This document shows, piece by piece, positions 27,961-36,617 of a stretch of 64,000 nucleotides of DNA (position 1 is its first letter; each line of letters opens with the position of its first letter). The position numbers and the translations under genes are program-made. The notes under the pieces were generated by a model. That model was not told where the DNA came from and did not search any database. It saw nothing but the letters and a program-made list of their open reading frames with translations. Source of the stretch: Rhodoferax sediminis (GTDB taxonomy: Bacteria; Pseudomonadota; Gammaproteobacteria; Burkholderiales; Burkholderiaceae_C); NCBI RefSeq assembly GCF_006970865.1, contig NZ_CP035503.1:2679001-2743000 (forward strand). Reading direction: 5' to 3'.

Positions 27961-28011
27961 CTTATAACTTGTTTTTCTACTCAGTCCATGCTTCCTGAGA
28001 ACGGGCCGACC

Positions 28012-28845
28012 ATGCCAACTTCCTCCGATTCCCAAACAACCACGGCTCACCGGTTTGATCGCCTGCTGCTGACCGGCGCCGCCGGCAGCCTGGGCAAGGT
28101 GCTGCGCGAAAGCCTTCGCCCGTGCGCGAACGTATTGCGGCTGTCCGACGTCGCGGCGCTCGCCCCGGCACAAGGGGCACATGAAGAGGTCGTGCCCTGC
28201 GACCTGGCCGACAGGGGCGCCGTCGACGCGCTGGTGGCGGGCTGCGACGCCATCGTGCATCTGGGCGGCGTCTCGGTGGAACGGCCTTTCGAGGAAGTCC
28301 TCGAGGCCAACATCAAGGGCGTGTTCCACATCTACGAAGGCGCGCGCCGGCATGGCGTGAAGCGTGTCGTGTTCGCCAGCTCCAACCACGTGATCGGCTT
28401 CTACAGGCAGAGCGAGCGCATCGATGCCCATGCGCTGAAGCGCCCCGACGGCTACTACGGGCTGTCGAAGTCGTTTGGCGAGGACGTCGCGCAGTTCTAC
28501 TTCGACCGCTGGGGCATCGAGACGGTGAGCATCCGCATCGGCTCCTCGTTTGCGGAGCCGGCCAACCGCCGCATGATGAGCACCTGGCTCAGCTACCGCG
28601 ACCTCACCACGCTGATCGGGAAGTCGCTCTTCACACCGGGCGTGCGGCACACGGTGGTGTACGGCATGTCGGCGAACCGCGATGTGTGGTGGGACAACGG
28701 CGCCGCTGCACTGCTGGGCTTCGCGGCGCAGGACACGTCGGAGGTGTTCCGCGACAAGATCGAGGCGCAGCCGCCGGTCGCGCCCACCGACCCGAACGCC
28801 CTCTACCAGGGCGGAGCCTTTACCGCGCAAGGTCCGTTCGAATGA
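28012..28845 (+). CDS. udh: NAD-dependent uronate dehydrogenase
   Basis: A 277-residue extended short-chain dehydrogenase that oxidises D-galacturonate or D-glucuronate to the aldarolactone. The NAD motif TGAAGSLG lies at residues 21-28. The catalytic Tyr-Lys pair is in DGYYGLSKSFGED and the Ser in VFASSNHVIGFY. Agrobacterium and Pseudomonas Udh are about 265-275 residues, so the start at 28012 fits; an ATG at 27988 would add eight residues and cannot be excluded. It is divergent from the GntR gene and followed by garD on the same strand. The product enters GarD or GudD. Confidence 0.9.
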   Translation: MPTSSDSQTTTAHRFDRLLLTGAAGSLGKVLRESLRPCANVLRLSDVAALAPAQGAHEEVVPCDLADRGAVDALVAGCDAIVHLGGVSVERPFEEVLEANIKGVFHIYEGARRHGVKRVVFASSNHVIGFYRQSERIDAHALKRPDGYYGLSKSFGEDVAQFYFDRWGIETVSIRIGSSFAEPANRRMMSTWLSYRDLTTLIGKSLFTPGVRHTVVYGMSANRDVWWDNGAAALLGFAAQDTSEVFRDKIEAQPPVAPTDPNALYQGGAFTAQGPFE

Positions 28846-28929
28846 GGAAAATTCGCCGCCATTTTCTTGCGGCCTGCCGGGGCGACCGGGCCGAAAGCGC
28901 CCCACACAACCACTAAGCGAAAGACCACC

Positions 28930-30519
28930 ATGACAGCCCCCTCGAGTTCGCCGCCGCTGTACATCACCATGCACAAGCACGACAACGTCGCGATCGTCGC
29001 CAACGACGGCGGCCTGCCGGCAGGCACCGTGTTTGCATCAGGCCTCAAGCTCATCGACAAGGTGCCGCAGGGTCACAAGGTCGCGCTGCTCGACCTGCCG
29101 GCCGGCACGCCGGTGCGGCGCTACAACGTGGTGATCGGGCGCACGACGCGCGACGTTCCGGCGGGCAGCTGGGTGCACGAGCGCCTGCTCGAGATGCCCG
29201 CGGCACGCTCGCTCGAAGGCCTGCCGATCGCCACCGCCAAGCTGCCCGCGATGCCCCCGCTCGAGGGCTACACCTTCGAGGGTTATCGCAATGCCGACGG
29301 CTCGGTGGGCTCGCGCAACATCCTGGCGATCACCCAGACCGTGCAGTGCGTGGCCGGCGTGACCGCGTTCGCCGTGCAGCGCATCAAGGCCGAGCTGTTG
29401 CCCCGCTTTCCCCACGTCGACGACGTGGTGGCGCTGGAGCACGGCTACGGCTGCGGCGTCGCGATCGATGCACCCGGCGCGACCATCCCGATCCGCACGC
29501 TGCGCAACATCAGCCTGAATCCGAACTTCGGCGGCGAGGTGATGCTGGTCAGCCTGGGCTGCGAGAAGCTGCAGCCCAGGCGCCTCATGCCGCCCGGCAC
29601 CATCGCGCTCGTGGACGAGAACAGCGTGGCCGATGTCGGCGTCAACGCGGATGCCAGACTCGACGTGGTCTGCCTGCAGGACGAGGCGCATGTGGGCTTC
29701 ATGTCGATGGTCGAGTCCATCATGCGCCAGGCCGAGGAACACCTGGAGCGCCTGAACGCGCGCCGGCGCGAAACCGTGCCGGCCAGCGAGTTGGTGGTGG
29801 GCGTGCAGTGCGGCGGCAGCGATGCGTTCAGCGGCGTGACGGCCAACCCCGCGGTCGGCTTTTGCACCGACCTGCTGGTGCGGGCCGGCGCCACCGTGAT
29901 GTTCTCGGAAGTGACCGAGGTGCGCGACGGCATCGACCAGCTGACCGCGCGCGCGGCTACGCCCGAGGTGGCCGCGGCCATGATCCGCGAGATGGCCTGG
30001 TACGACGCCTACCTGCAAAAGGGGCACGCCGACCGCAGCGCCAACACCACGCCCGGCAACAAGATGGGCGGCCTGTCCAACATCGTCGAGAAGGCCATGG
30101 GCTCGATCGTCAAGTCCGGCAGCGCCCCGATCTCGGGCGTGCTCGCGCCCGGCGAGAAGGTGAGGAAGAAGGGCCTGATCTTCGCCGCCACGCCGGCCAG
30201 CGACTTCATCTGCGGCACGCTGCAGCTGGCGGCCGGCATCAATCTGCACGTGTTCACGACCGGGCGCGGTACCCCCTACGGGCTGGCGCAGGTGCCGGTC
30301 ATCAAGGTGGCCACGCGCAGCGACCTCGCACGGCGCTGGCACGACCTGATGGATGTGAATGCGGGGCGTATCGCCGACGGCTCCGCCAGCATCGAAGAGG
30401 TGGGCTGGGAGTTGTTCCGCCTCATGCTCGAGGTCGCGAGCGGCACCAAGAAAACCTGGGCCGAGCACTGGAAGCTGCACAACGCGCTGGTGCTGTTCAA
30501 TCCGGGGCCCGTGACCTGA
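28930..30519 (+). CDS. garD: Galactarate dehydratase (UxaA/GarD family)
   Basis: A 529-residue protein of the altronate/galactarate dehydratase family. It has an N-terminal SAF domain (about 10-95) and the large iron-dependent catalytic domain with [31 protein letters not shown] and [18 protein letters not shown]. GarD makes 5-keto-4-deoxyglucarate from galactarate, which KdgD then uses. I took the ATG at 28930 because the homologous region begins shortly after it; the upstream frame is shadow sequence. It lies 84 bases after udh, so both are probably on one transcript. An altronate dehydratase role is less likely because no tagaturonate reductase is nearby. Confidence 0.88.
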   Translation: MTAPSSSPPLYITMHKHDNVAIVANDGGLPAGTVFASGLKLIDKVPQGHKVALLDLPAGTPVRRYNVVIGRTTRDVPAGSWVHERLLEMPAARSLEGLPIATAKLPAMPPLEGYTFEGYRNADGSVGSRNILAITQTVQCVAGVTAFAVQRIKAELLPRFPHVDDVVALEHGYGCGVAIDAPGATIPIRTLRNISLNPNFGGEVMLVSLGCEKLQPRRLMPPGTIALVDENSVADVGVNADARLDVVCLQDEAHVGFMSMVESIMRQAEEHLERLNARRRETVPASELVVGVQCGGSDAFSGVTANPAVGFCTDLLVRAGATVMFSEVTEVRDGIDQLTARAATPEVAAAMIREMAWYDAYLQKGHADRSANTTPGNKMGGLSNIVEKAMGSIVKSGSAPISGVLAPGEKVRKKGLIFAATPASDFICGTLQLAAGINLHVFTTGRGTPYGLAQVPVIKVATRSDLARRWHDLMDVNAGRIADGSASIEEVGWELFRLMLEVASGTKKTWAEHWKLHNALVLFNPGPVT

Positions 30520-30521
30520 AT

Positions 30522-30578
30522 GCTACATAAACAATAGCGCCTTGTGAAGATTCCACAAGCGCTGCACTGCTTTTTTAC
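30522..30578 (-). repeat. Short dispersed repeat, copy F (reverse)
   Basis: It starts two bases after the garD stop with the hairpin GCTACATAAACAATAGC and continues GCCTTGTGAAGATTCC to a T-rich end. This is the repeat in reverse orientation. It lies in the spacer before the TctC gene. Confidence 0.6.
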
Positions 30579-30602
30579 CACCAACGACTGGAGAGATATC
30601 CC

Positions 30603-31583
30603 ATGAAACGCCGCACCCTGATTCACACCGCGCTCGCGTCGCTCACCGCCAGCATGGCCGGCGCGCCCGCATTCGCCCAAGGCAACTGGCCCACCAAGCC
30701 CATCAGCTACATCGTGCCCTTTCCCGCGGGCGGCACCACCGACATCCTCGGGCGTCTGATCGGGCAAAAACTGGGCGCAGCCCTGGGCACCACGATCGTG
30801 ATCGAAAACCGCGGCGGCGCCGGCGGCAGCGTGGGATCGGAAGTCGCGGCGCGCGCGGCGCCCGATGGCTACACCCTGCTGGGCGGCACCATCAGCTCGC
30901 ACGCCATCAATGTGAGCCTGTACCCCAAGCTCGGCTACGACCCGGTCAAGTCCTTCACGCCCATCATCCTGATCGGCTCCAACCCGGTGGTGCTGATCGT
31001 GCGCAAGGACAGCCCCTTCAAGACGCTGCAGGACGTGCTGGCCGCGGCCCGGGCCAAGCCCGGCACCATTTCGTCGGCCTCCGCCGGCAATGGCACCTCG
31101 CAGCACATGACGCTGGAGCTGCTGGCCTACAAGTCGGGCACGAAGTTCGTCCATGTGCCGTACAAGGGCAGCGGCCCGGCGATCCAGGACCTGATCGGCG
31201 GCCAGGTCGACATGATGTTCGACACCACGGTGGTGGCCGGCCCGTACATCCAGAGCGGCACGCTGCGCGCGATCGCCGTCAGCTCGGCCAGGCGCCTGGA
31301 CTCCATGCCCAACGTGCCCACCATCGCCGAGTCGGGCGTGCCGGGTTTCGAGGTGGTGTCGTGGCAAGGCATCTTCGCGCCCGCCGGCACACCCAAGCCG
31401 CTGGTGGAGCGCCTGCACAACGAGATCGACAAGATCTTGAAGACACCCGAAATGCAGGACCGACTCAAGGGTCTGGGCATGCAGCCGGGGAACCTGACGG
31501 CCGATCAGTTCGCCGCGTTCCAGAAGGCCGAGGTCGACAAGTGGGCCCAGGTGATCAAGGCCGCGAATCTCAAGCTGGAATAA
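30603..31583 (+). CDS. Tripartite tricarboxylate transporter substrate-binding protein (Bug/TctC family)
   Basis: A 326-residue periplasmic binding protein with a signal peptide (MKRRTLIHTALASLTASM, cleaved after AFAQG). Bug hallmarks are ISYIVPFPAGGTTDILGR and IENRGGAGGSVGSEVAARA, with HVPYKGSGPAIQDLIGGQVD in the middle. A GGAGAG site lies nine bases before the ATG. It follows garD on the same strand, so its ligand is probably a uronate or aldarate. No membrane partners are seen nearby. Confidence 0.9.
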   Translation: MKRRTLIHTALASLTASMAGAPAFAQGNWPTKPISYIVPFPAGGTTDILGRLIGQKLGAALGTTIVIENRGGAGGSVGSEVAARAAPDGYTLLGGTISSHAINVSLYPKLGYDPVKSFTPIILIGSNPVVLIVRKDSPFKTLQDVLAAARAKPGTISSASAGNGTSQHMTLELLAYKSGTKFVHVPYKGSGPAIQDLIGGQVDMMFDTTVVAGPYIQSGTLRAIAVSSARRLDSMPNVPTIAESGVPGFEVVSWQGIFAPAGTPKPLVERLHNEIDKILKTPEMQDRLKGLGMQPGNLTADQFAAFQKAEVDKWAQVIKAANLKLE

Positions 31584-31617
31584 ACGGCCTCTGACCCAGA
31601 TGGGGCCCTCACATCAC

Positions 31618-31634
31618 GCTATTGATTCTGTAGC
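31618..31634. repeat. Terminal hairpin of the dispersed repeat, copy H
   Basis: GCTATTGATTCTGTAGC is the diagnostic end hairpin of the repeat. It sits between two convergent genes, two bases from the amidohydrolase stop and about 35 from the TctC stop, where it could act as a shared 3' structure. Confidence 0.5.
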
Positions 31635-31636
31635 GA

Positions 31637-32512
31637 TCAGGCTGCCGGCTGATCCAGCCCCAGCAGCCGCACCGCATTGTCCTTGAGGATGCCGGGCTTC
31701 ACCTCGGGCTTGAAGCCGGCCTCCTCGAAGTCCTTCATCCAGCGGTCCGGCGTGATGAGCGGGTAGTCGCTGCCGAACAGGATGCGGTCCTTGAGCAGCG
31801 TGTTCGCGTACTGCACCAGTTGCGGCGGAAAATACTTCGGGCTCCAGCCCGACAGGTCGATCCAGATGTTGGGCTTGTGCATCGCCAGCGAGATGGCTTC
31901 GTCCTGCCACGGCCACGACGGGTGGGCGATGATGATCTGGATGTCGGGGAACGCGATGGCGACGTCCTCCAGCAGCATCGGATTCGAGTTCTGCAGCCGC
32001 AGGCCGCCGCCGCAGCGCATGCCGCTGCCGATGCCCGAGTGGCCGCTGTGGAAGACGGCGGGCAGCTGGTACTCGTTGATGACTTCGTAGATCGGCCAGG
32101 CCATGCGGTCCTGCGGCTCGAAGCCCTGCACCGTCGGGTGAAACTTGAAGCCCTTGACGCCATACTCCTCGATCAGCTTGCGGGCTTCGCGTGCGCCCAT
32201 TTTTCCCTTGTGCGGATCGATGCTGCCGAAGGCGATCATGATGTCGCTGTTCGCGAGTGCCGCCTCGGCAATCTCCTCGTTGGGGATGCGGCGCCGGCCC
32301 ATCTGCGTTTCGGCGTCCACCGTGAAGTTGACGAAGCCGATCTTCTTCTCGCGGTAGTAGGCTATTGTTTCATCCATCGTCGGGCGACGGCTGGAGCGGA
32401 AGTATTTGTCGGCCGCGCGGTCGTACTCTTCGCCGTAGTTGTCGAAGGGGTTGCGGCACGACACCTCGAGGTGGGTATGGGTGTCGATGGCAACGAGATT
32501 CCTGTAATCCAT
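31637..32512 (-). CDS. Amidohydrolase-2 family protein, candidate beta-keto-CoA hydrolase of hydroxycinnamate breakdown
   Basis: A 291-residue metal-dependent TIM-barrel amidohydrolase. The N-terminal HxH metal motif is IDTHTHLEV (His12, His14). Later ligands are probably FHSGHSGIG, IIIAHPSWPW and the C-terminal Asp of ILFGSDYPL. The family includes decarboxylases, hydratases and hydrolases. It is divergent from an enoyl-CoA hydratase, feruloyl-CoA synthase and short-chain dehydrogenase set and shares an AT-rich palindromic promoter with it. In Rhodococcus (cou) and Corynebacterium (phd) hydroxycinnamate clusters, an amidohydrolase in the same company removes the two-carbon unit by hydrolysis. 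I infer that role here; a decarboxylase role is the main alternative. Confidence 0.75.
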   Translation of the reverse strand: MDYRNLVAIDTHTHLEVSCRNPFDNYGEEYDRAADKYFRSSRRPTMDETIAYYREKKIGFVNFTVDAETQMGRRRIPNEEIAEAALANSDIMIAFGSIDPHKGKMGAREARKLIEEYGVKGFKFHPTVQGFEPQDRMAWPIYEVINEYQLPAVFHSGHSGIGSGMRCGGGLRLQNSNPMLLEDVAIAFPDIQIIIAHPSWPWQDEAISLAMHKPNIWIDLSGWSPKYFPPQLVQYANTLLKDRILFGSDYPLITPDRWMKDFEEAGFKPEVKPGILKDNAVRLLGLDQPAA

Positions 32513-32580
32513 ATCGGTCTCCTGAAGTTCGATGAATGCCTGGGTAAACCCTTATCAAAAGCCAGTTCAAGCGGCTTGAT

Positions 32581-32607
32581 TTGATTATATTTAATAATCA
32601 TAATCAA
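32581..32607. promoter_or_regulatory. AT-rich palindrome between the amidohydrolase and hydratase genes
   Basis: TTGATTAT (32581-32588) and ATAATCAA (32600-32607) are perfect inverted arms 11 bases apart, with an extra ATAATC half-site at 32594-32599. The palindrome lies 20 bases before the hydratase ATG in the 115-base divergent spacer. Its form suits a MarR-type regulator, such as the one encoded at 41537-42001. Confidence 0.55.
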
Positions 32608-32627
32608 CCTTCGAAAGAAACACCACC

Positions 32628-33410
32628 ATGAGCAAAAAAGACCTCCAGCTTGACATTCGCGGCGACCACAAGGAAGTCGCCGTGATCCGCCTGACCCGCC
32701 CCGCCAAACGCAATGCGCTCAGCGATGGCCTGATTCTGGCCCTGCGCGATGTTTTTGAAAACCTGCCCGCCACGGTACGCGCGGCAGTCATCGACGGCGA
32801 AGGCGAGCATTTCTGCGCCGGCCTGGATCTGTCCGAGCTCAAGGAGCGCGACGCGGGCCAGGGCCTGGTCCATTCGCGCATGTGGCACGCCGCGCTGGAG
32901 CGCGTGCAATACGGCCCGGTGCCCGTCATCGCGGCCCTGCACGGCGCGGTGGTCGGCGGCGGACTCGAGCTGGCCAGCGCCTGCCATATCCGCGTGGCCG
33001 ACGACTCCACCTTCTATGCGCTGCCCGAAGGCTCGCGCGGCATCTTCGTGGGCGGCGGCGGCGCGGTGCGCATTCCGCGCCTGATCGGCGCCGCGCGCAT
33101 GACCGACATGATGCTGACGGGGCGCGTGTACAACGCACAGGACGGCGAGCGCATCGGCCTGGCCCAATACCTGGTGCCGCAAGGCCAGGCGTTCGACAAG
33201 GCCTTCGAGCTGGCGCAGCGCGTGGCGCAAAACGCACCGCTGACCAACTATGCGCTGATGCACGCGCTGCCGCGCATCGCCGAGCAGCCGGCCGACCAGG
33301 GCTTCCTGACCGAGGCACTGATGGCCGCGATTGCGCAGAGCGCGCCCGAGGCCAAGACCCGCGTGCAGGCCTTCCTCGACGGCCGCGCCGCCAAGGTCAA
33401 AAAAGCCTGA
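32628..33410 (+). CDS. Enoyl-CoA hydratase/isomerase family protein (hydroxycinnamoyl-CoA hydratase candidate)
   Basis: A 260-residue crotonase-fold protein. The oxyanion-hole segments are HFCAGLDLSEL (about 64-74) and HGAVVGGGLELAS (about 105-117). A Glu is in YALPEGSRGIFVGGGG at the place of crotonase active-site residues. It is not the canonical 276-residue feruloyl-CoA hydratase-lyase, so it may only hydrate the side chain and leave cleavage to other enzymes. It lies 19 bases before the feruloyl-CoA synthase gene. Expected reaction: feruloyl-CoA or coumaroyl-CoA to the 3-hydroxyacyl-CoA. Confidence 0.85.
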   Translation: MSKKDLQLDIRGDHKEVAVIRLTRPAKRNALSDGLILALRDVFENLPATVRAAVIDGEGEHFCAGLDLSELKERDAGQGLVHSRMWHAALERVQYGPVPVIAALHGAVVGGGLELASACHIRVADDSTFYALPEGSRGIFVGGGGAVRIPRLIGAARMTDMMLTGRVYNAQDGERIGLAQYLVPQGQAFDKAFELAQRVAQNAPLTNYALMHALPRIAEQPADQGFLTEALMAAIAQSAPEAKTRVQAFLDGRAAKVKKA

Positions 33411-33429
33411 CCGACTAAAGAGCCAGATC

Positions 33430-35307
33430 ATGAGCGAGACAAAACCCTCTTCCGCACCGCGCTACCGCCCCTTGAAATTCGGCGTCACGCGCGTGCTGCT
33501 GCGCGATGGCCAAGACGGTGTCCGCTACCTCGAAGCCGACCAGCCGCTGGCCGACTACGCGGCGCGCATCACCGACCGCTTTATGCACTGGGCGCAGACC
33601 ACGCCTGAGCGCAGCTTCCTGGCGCGCCGCGTCAAAAACGCGGACGGCAGCACGGGCGACTGGCGCCACATCAGCTACGGCGAGGCACTCGTCACCGCCC
33701 GCGCGGTCGGGCAGGCGCTGCTGGACCGCGGCCTGAGCGCCGAGCGCCCGGTGGTGATCCTGAGCGAGAACAGCCTGGAGCACGCGCAGCTGGCGCTCGG
33801 CTGCCTGTACGCCGGCATCCCCTACTGCCCGGCCTCGCCGGCCTACAGCGTGGTCAGCCTGGACTACGAAAAACTGCGCCACATCTTCAAGACACTGACC
33901 CCGGGGCTGGTGTTTGCCAGCGACGCCGCGCGCTATGGCAAGGCGATCCAGGCCACCGCGGGCCTTGATGTCGAAGTCGTGCTGCACGAGGGCTCGCTGG
34001 ACGGCCGTCCCACCACCCCCTTCGCCGCGCTGCTGGCCACCGCGCCGACGCCGCAGGTGGATGCCGCCATGCAGGCCACCGGGCCGGACACCATCACCAA
34101 GTTCCTCTTCACCTCGGGCTCGACCAAGCTGCCCAAGGCCGTGATCAACACGCACTGCATGTGGTGCGCGAACCAGCAGCAGATGCGCCAGTCCATGCCG
34201 GTGCTGGCCGAGGAGCCCCCGGTGCTGGTCGACTGGCTGCCCTGGAATCACACCTTCGGCGGCAACCACAACGTGGGCCTGACGATCTACAACGGCGGCA
34301 CGCTGTACATCGACGACGGCAAGCCCACGCCGGCGCTGATGAGCGAGACCCTGCGCAACCTGCGCGAGATCGCGCCCACGGTGTACTTCAACGTGCCCAC
34401 CGGCTTCGAGGCGATTGCCAACGCCATGAAGACCGACGCGCAGCTGCGCCGCACGCTGCTGTCGCGCGTGAAGATGTTTTTCTATGCGGGCGCGGGACTC
34501 GCGCAGCCGGTCTGGGACAGCCTGCACGCCACGCAGGAAGCCGAGATCGGCGAGCGCATCGTCATGGGCACGGGCCTGGGCATGACCGAGTCCGCGCCGT
34601 TCGCGGTATTCGTGACCAGCCCAAATGTGAAGGCCGGCGACATCGGCGTGCCCGCACCGGGCATCGTGCTCAAGCTAGTACCGGTGGACGGCAAGACCGA
34701 GGTGCGCTATGCAGGCCCCAACATCACGCCGGGTTACTGGCGCGCGCCGCAGGCGACGAAAGAGGCGTTCGACGAGGAAGGCTTTTTCCGCACCGGCGAT
34801 GCGGTCCAGTGGATCGACCCGAACGACATCCACCAGGGACTGAAGTTCGACGGGCGCATCGCAGAGGACTTCAAGCTGGCCACCGGCACTTTTGTGAGCG
34901 TGGGTCCGCTGCGCGCCAGGATCATTGCGGCGGGCGCGCCTTACATCCAGGACGCCGTGCTCACCGGACTGAACCTCAACGAGGTCGGCGCGATGATTTT
35001 CCCGACGGCCGCCGTGCGCACGCTGAGCGGATTGGATGCCAGCGCGTCGCTGGCCGAGGTGCTTGAGAGCGCACCGGTGCTGGCGCATTTCCGCCGCGTC
35101 TTCACCGAACTGGCGCAGCAATCCACTGGCAGCGCGAACCGCATCGCGCGCGCCATTTTGCTGGCCGAGCCGCCCTCCATCGACAAGGGCGAGGTGACCG
35201 ACAAGGGCTCGATCAACCAGCGCGCCGTGCTCAAGCACCGCGACGCCCTGGTGCGCGCGCTGCACGACGGCACGGCCGCCCACATTCTCAAACCCGGCGA
35301 ACGCTGA
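33430..35307 (+). CDS. fcs: Feruloyl-CoA synthase
   Basis: A 625-residue acyl-adenylate-forming CoA ligase that activates ferulate and related hydroxycinnamates with ATP and CoA. The N-terminal domain begins KFGVTRVLLRDGQDGVRYLE, as feruloyl-CoA synthases do. The AMP-binding motifs are LFTSGSTKLPKAVIN (about 220-234), WLPWNHTFGGNHNVG and MGTGLGMTESAPF; FRTGDAVQWID precedes the C-terminal domain. I chose the ATG at 33430 because MSETKPSSAPRYRPLKFG starts just before the conserved part. It follows the hydratase gene by 19 bases and precedes the dehydrogenase gene. Confidence 0.9.
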   Translation: MSETKPSSAPRYRPLKFGVTRVLLRDGQDGVRYLEADQPLADYAARITDRFMHWAQTTPERSFLARRVKNADGSTGDWRHISYGEALVTARAVGQALLDRGLSAERPVVILSENSLEHAQLALGCLYAGIPYCPASPAYSVVSLDYEKLRHIFKTLTPGLVFASDAARYGKAIQATAGLDVEVVLHEGSLDGRPTTPFAALLATAPTPQVDAAMQATGPDTITKFLFTSGSTKLPKAVINTHCMWCANQQQMRQSMPVLAEEPPVLVDWLPWNHTFGGNHNVGLTIYNGGTLYIDDGKPTPALMSETLRNLREIAPTVYFNVPTGFEAIANAMKTDAQLRRTLLSRVKMFFYAGAGLAQPVWDSLHATQEAEIGERIVMGTGLGMTESAPFAVFVTSPNVKAGDIGVPAPGIVLKLVPVDGKTEVRYAGPNITPGYWRAPQATKEAFDEEGFFRTGDAVQWIDPNDIHQGLKFDGRIAEDFKLATGTFVSVGPLRARIIAAGAPYIQDAVLTGLNLNEVGAMIFPTAAVRTLSGLDASASLAEVLESAPVLAHFRRVFTELAQQSTGSANRIARAILLAEPPSIDKGEVTDKGSINQRAVLKHRDALVRALHDGTAAHILKPGER

Positions 35308-35310
35308 TAT

Positions 35311-35373
35311 CTTCAAGAGAAAAGTGCCTGCAGCCCTTATCCAGTCTTTGCATTCAGCTACCAGATTAATAGC
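35311..35373 (+). repeat. Short dispersed repeat, copy C
   Basis: It begins a few bases after the fcs stop (CTTCAAGAGAAAAGTGCCTG), continues CAGCCCTTATCCAG and ends with GCTACCAGATTAATAGC. It is well preserved and lies inside an apparent operon between fcs and the dehydrogenase gene. Confidence 0.75.
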
Positions 35374-35391
35374 AAACCAGGAGTCTTCACC

Positions 35392-36156
35392 ATGAACATC
35401 CAAGGACATGCCGCACTCGTCACCGGTGGCGGCTCCGGCCTCGGCGAGGCCACCGCACGCGAACTGGCCCGGCTCGGCGCGAAAGTTGCCGTGCTCGATG
35501 TGAACCTCGCCAACGCCGAAAAGGTCGCAGCAGAAATCAACGGTATCGCCTGCCAGTGCGACATCACCAACACCGACAGCCTGCAGGCCGCGATCGCCAA
35601 GGCCGCCGCCGCCCACGGCCCGGCGCGCATCCTGATGAACATCGCGGGCATCGGCTCGGCCAAGCGCGTGGTCGCCAAGGACGGTACGCCTGCCCCTTTG
35701 GAAGACTTCGCCAGGGTCATCAACGTCAACCTGATCGGCACCTACAACGCGAGCCGCCTGTTTGCTGCCGAATGCGCCAAGCTGTCCCCTTTGGTCGACG
35801 GCGAGCGCGGCGTGATGCTGTTCACCGCCTCGGTGGCCGCGTTCGACGGCCAGGTCGGCCAGCAGGCCTATAGCGCCTCCAAGGGCGGCCTGGTCGGCAT
35901 GACGCTGCCGATGGCGCGCGATCTGGCACAGCATGGCATCCGCGTCTGTACCATTGCGCCCGGCCTGTTCGCCACGCCGCTCATGCGGCAATTGCCCGAG
36001 CCCGTGCAGGCCTCGCTGGCGGCGAGCATTCCATTCCCGCCGCGCCTGGGCAAGCCGTCGGAATTCGCCGAGCTGGCCTGCCACATCGTCACCAACACGC
36101 ACCTGAATGGCGAAGTCATCCGCCTGGACGGTGCGCTGCGCATGGCGCCCCGGTGA
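35392..36156 (+). CDS. Short-chain dehydrogenase (type II 3-hydroxyacyl-CoA dehydrogenase-like)
   Basis: A 254-residue classical SDR. The NAD motif is TGGGSGLG (about residues 12-19), the catalytic Ser is in MLFTASVAAFDG, and Tyr-Lys is in QQAYSASKGGLVGM. The protein resembles HSD17B10-type 3-hydroxyacyl-CoA dehydrogenases. Between fcs and a thioesterase it likely oxidises the 3-hydroxyacyl-CoA formed by the hydratase to the 3-keto thioester. The thioesterase gene follows four bases after its stop. Confidence 0.87.
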   Translation: MNIQGHAALVTGGGSGLGEATARELARLGAKVAVLDVNLANAEKVAAEINGIACQCDITNTDSLQAAIAKAAAAHGPARILMNIAGIGSAKRVVAKDGTPAPLEDFARVINVNLIGTYNASRLFAAECAKLSPLVDGERGVMLFTASVAAFDGQVGQQAYSASKGGLVGMTLPMARDLAQHGIRVCTIAPGLFATPLMRQLPEPVQASLAASIPFPPRLGKPSEFAELACHIVTNTHLNGEVIRLDGALRMAPR

Positions 36157-36160
36157 ACTC

Positions 36161-36580
36161 ATGGGCAAGACGCAGGTGTACGAAGTCAAGGTGCAGTTCG
36201 GCGACTGCGACCCCGCGGGCATCGTCTTTTTTCCCAACTTCCTGAGGTGGATGGACGCCTCGTCGCTGAACTTCTTCATGGCGTGCGGCCTGCCCCCCTG
36301 GCGCGAACTGACCCGGACCACTGGTATCGTCGGCACGCCGCTGCTGGAGATCCACACCAAATTCCTGCGCTCGGCCACCTATGGCGAAACGCTGCACATT
36401 CATACCAGCGTCGAGGAGTGGCGCGACAAGGTTTTCTTGCAACAACACCTGATCCGGCGTGGCGACGACCTGCTGTGCGAAGGTCGCGAGACGCGCGCCT
36501 TCGTGATCCATCCGCCCGGCGAGCCGGGCCGGCTCAAGGCCATTCCGGTACCGGCGGACATCCGTGCGCTGTGCGGCTGA
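36161..36580 (+). CDS. 4-hydroxybenzoyl-CoA thioesterase family protein
   Basis: A 139-residue hot-dog fold thioesterase. The family catalytic Asp is in the N-terminal motif VQFGDCDPAGIVFFPNF (Asp around residue 16), followed by the usual WMDASSLNFF helix. It starts four bases after the dehydrogenase stop. Expected role: release of vanillate or 4-hydroxybenzoate from its CoA thioester, so that VanAB can act. A long upstream frame overlaps the dehydrogenase gene but is not conserved. Confidence 0.87.
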   Translation: MGKTQVYEVKVQFGDCDPAGIVFFPNFLRWMDASSLNFFMACGLPPWRELTRTTGIVGTPLLEIHTKFLRSATYGETLHIHTSVEEWRDKVFLQQHLIRRGDDLLCEGRETRAFVIHPPGEPGRLKAIPVPADIRALCG

Positions 36581-36617
36581 TTTTTTTCTCGACCCTCAAA
36601 ACCAAGGAGACTTCTTC

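Noticed and set aside
32628..33410. Calling the hydratase a classical feruloyl-CoA hydratase-lyase (ech/HCHL)
   Set aside because: Length and motifs do not match the HCHL type, and no vanillin dehydrogenase gene is nearby to use vanillin.
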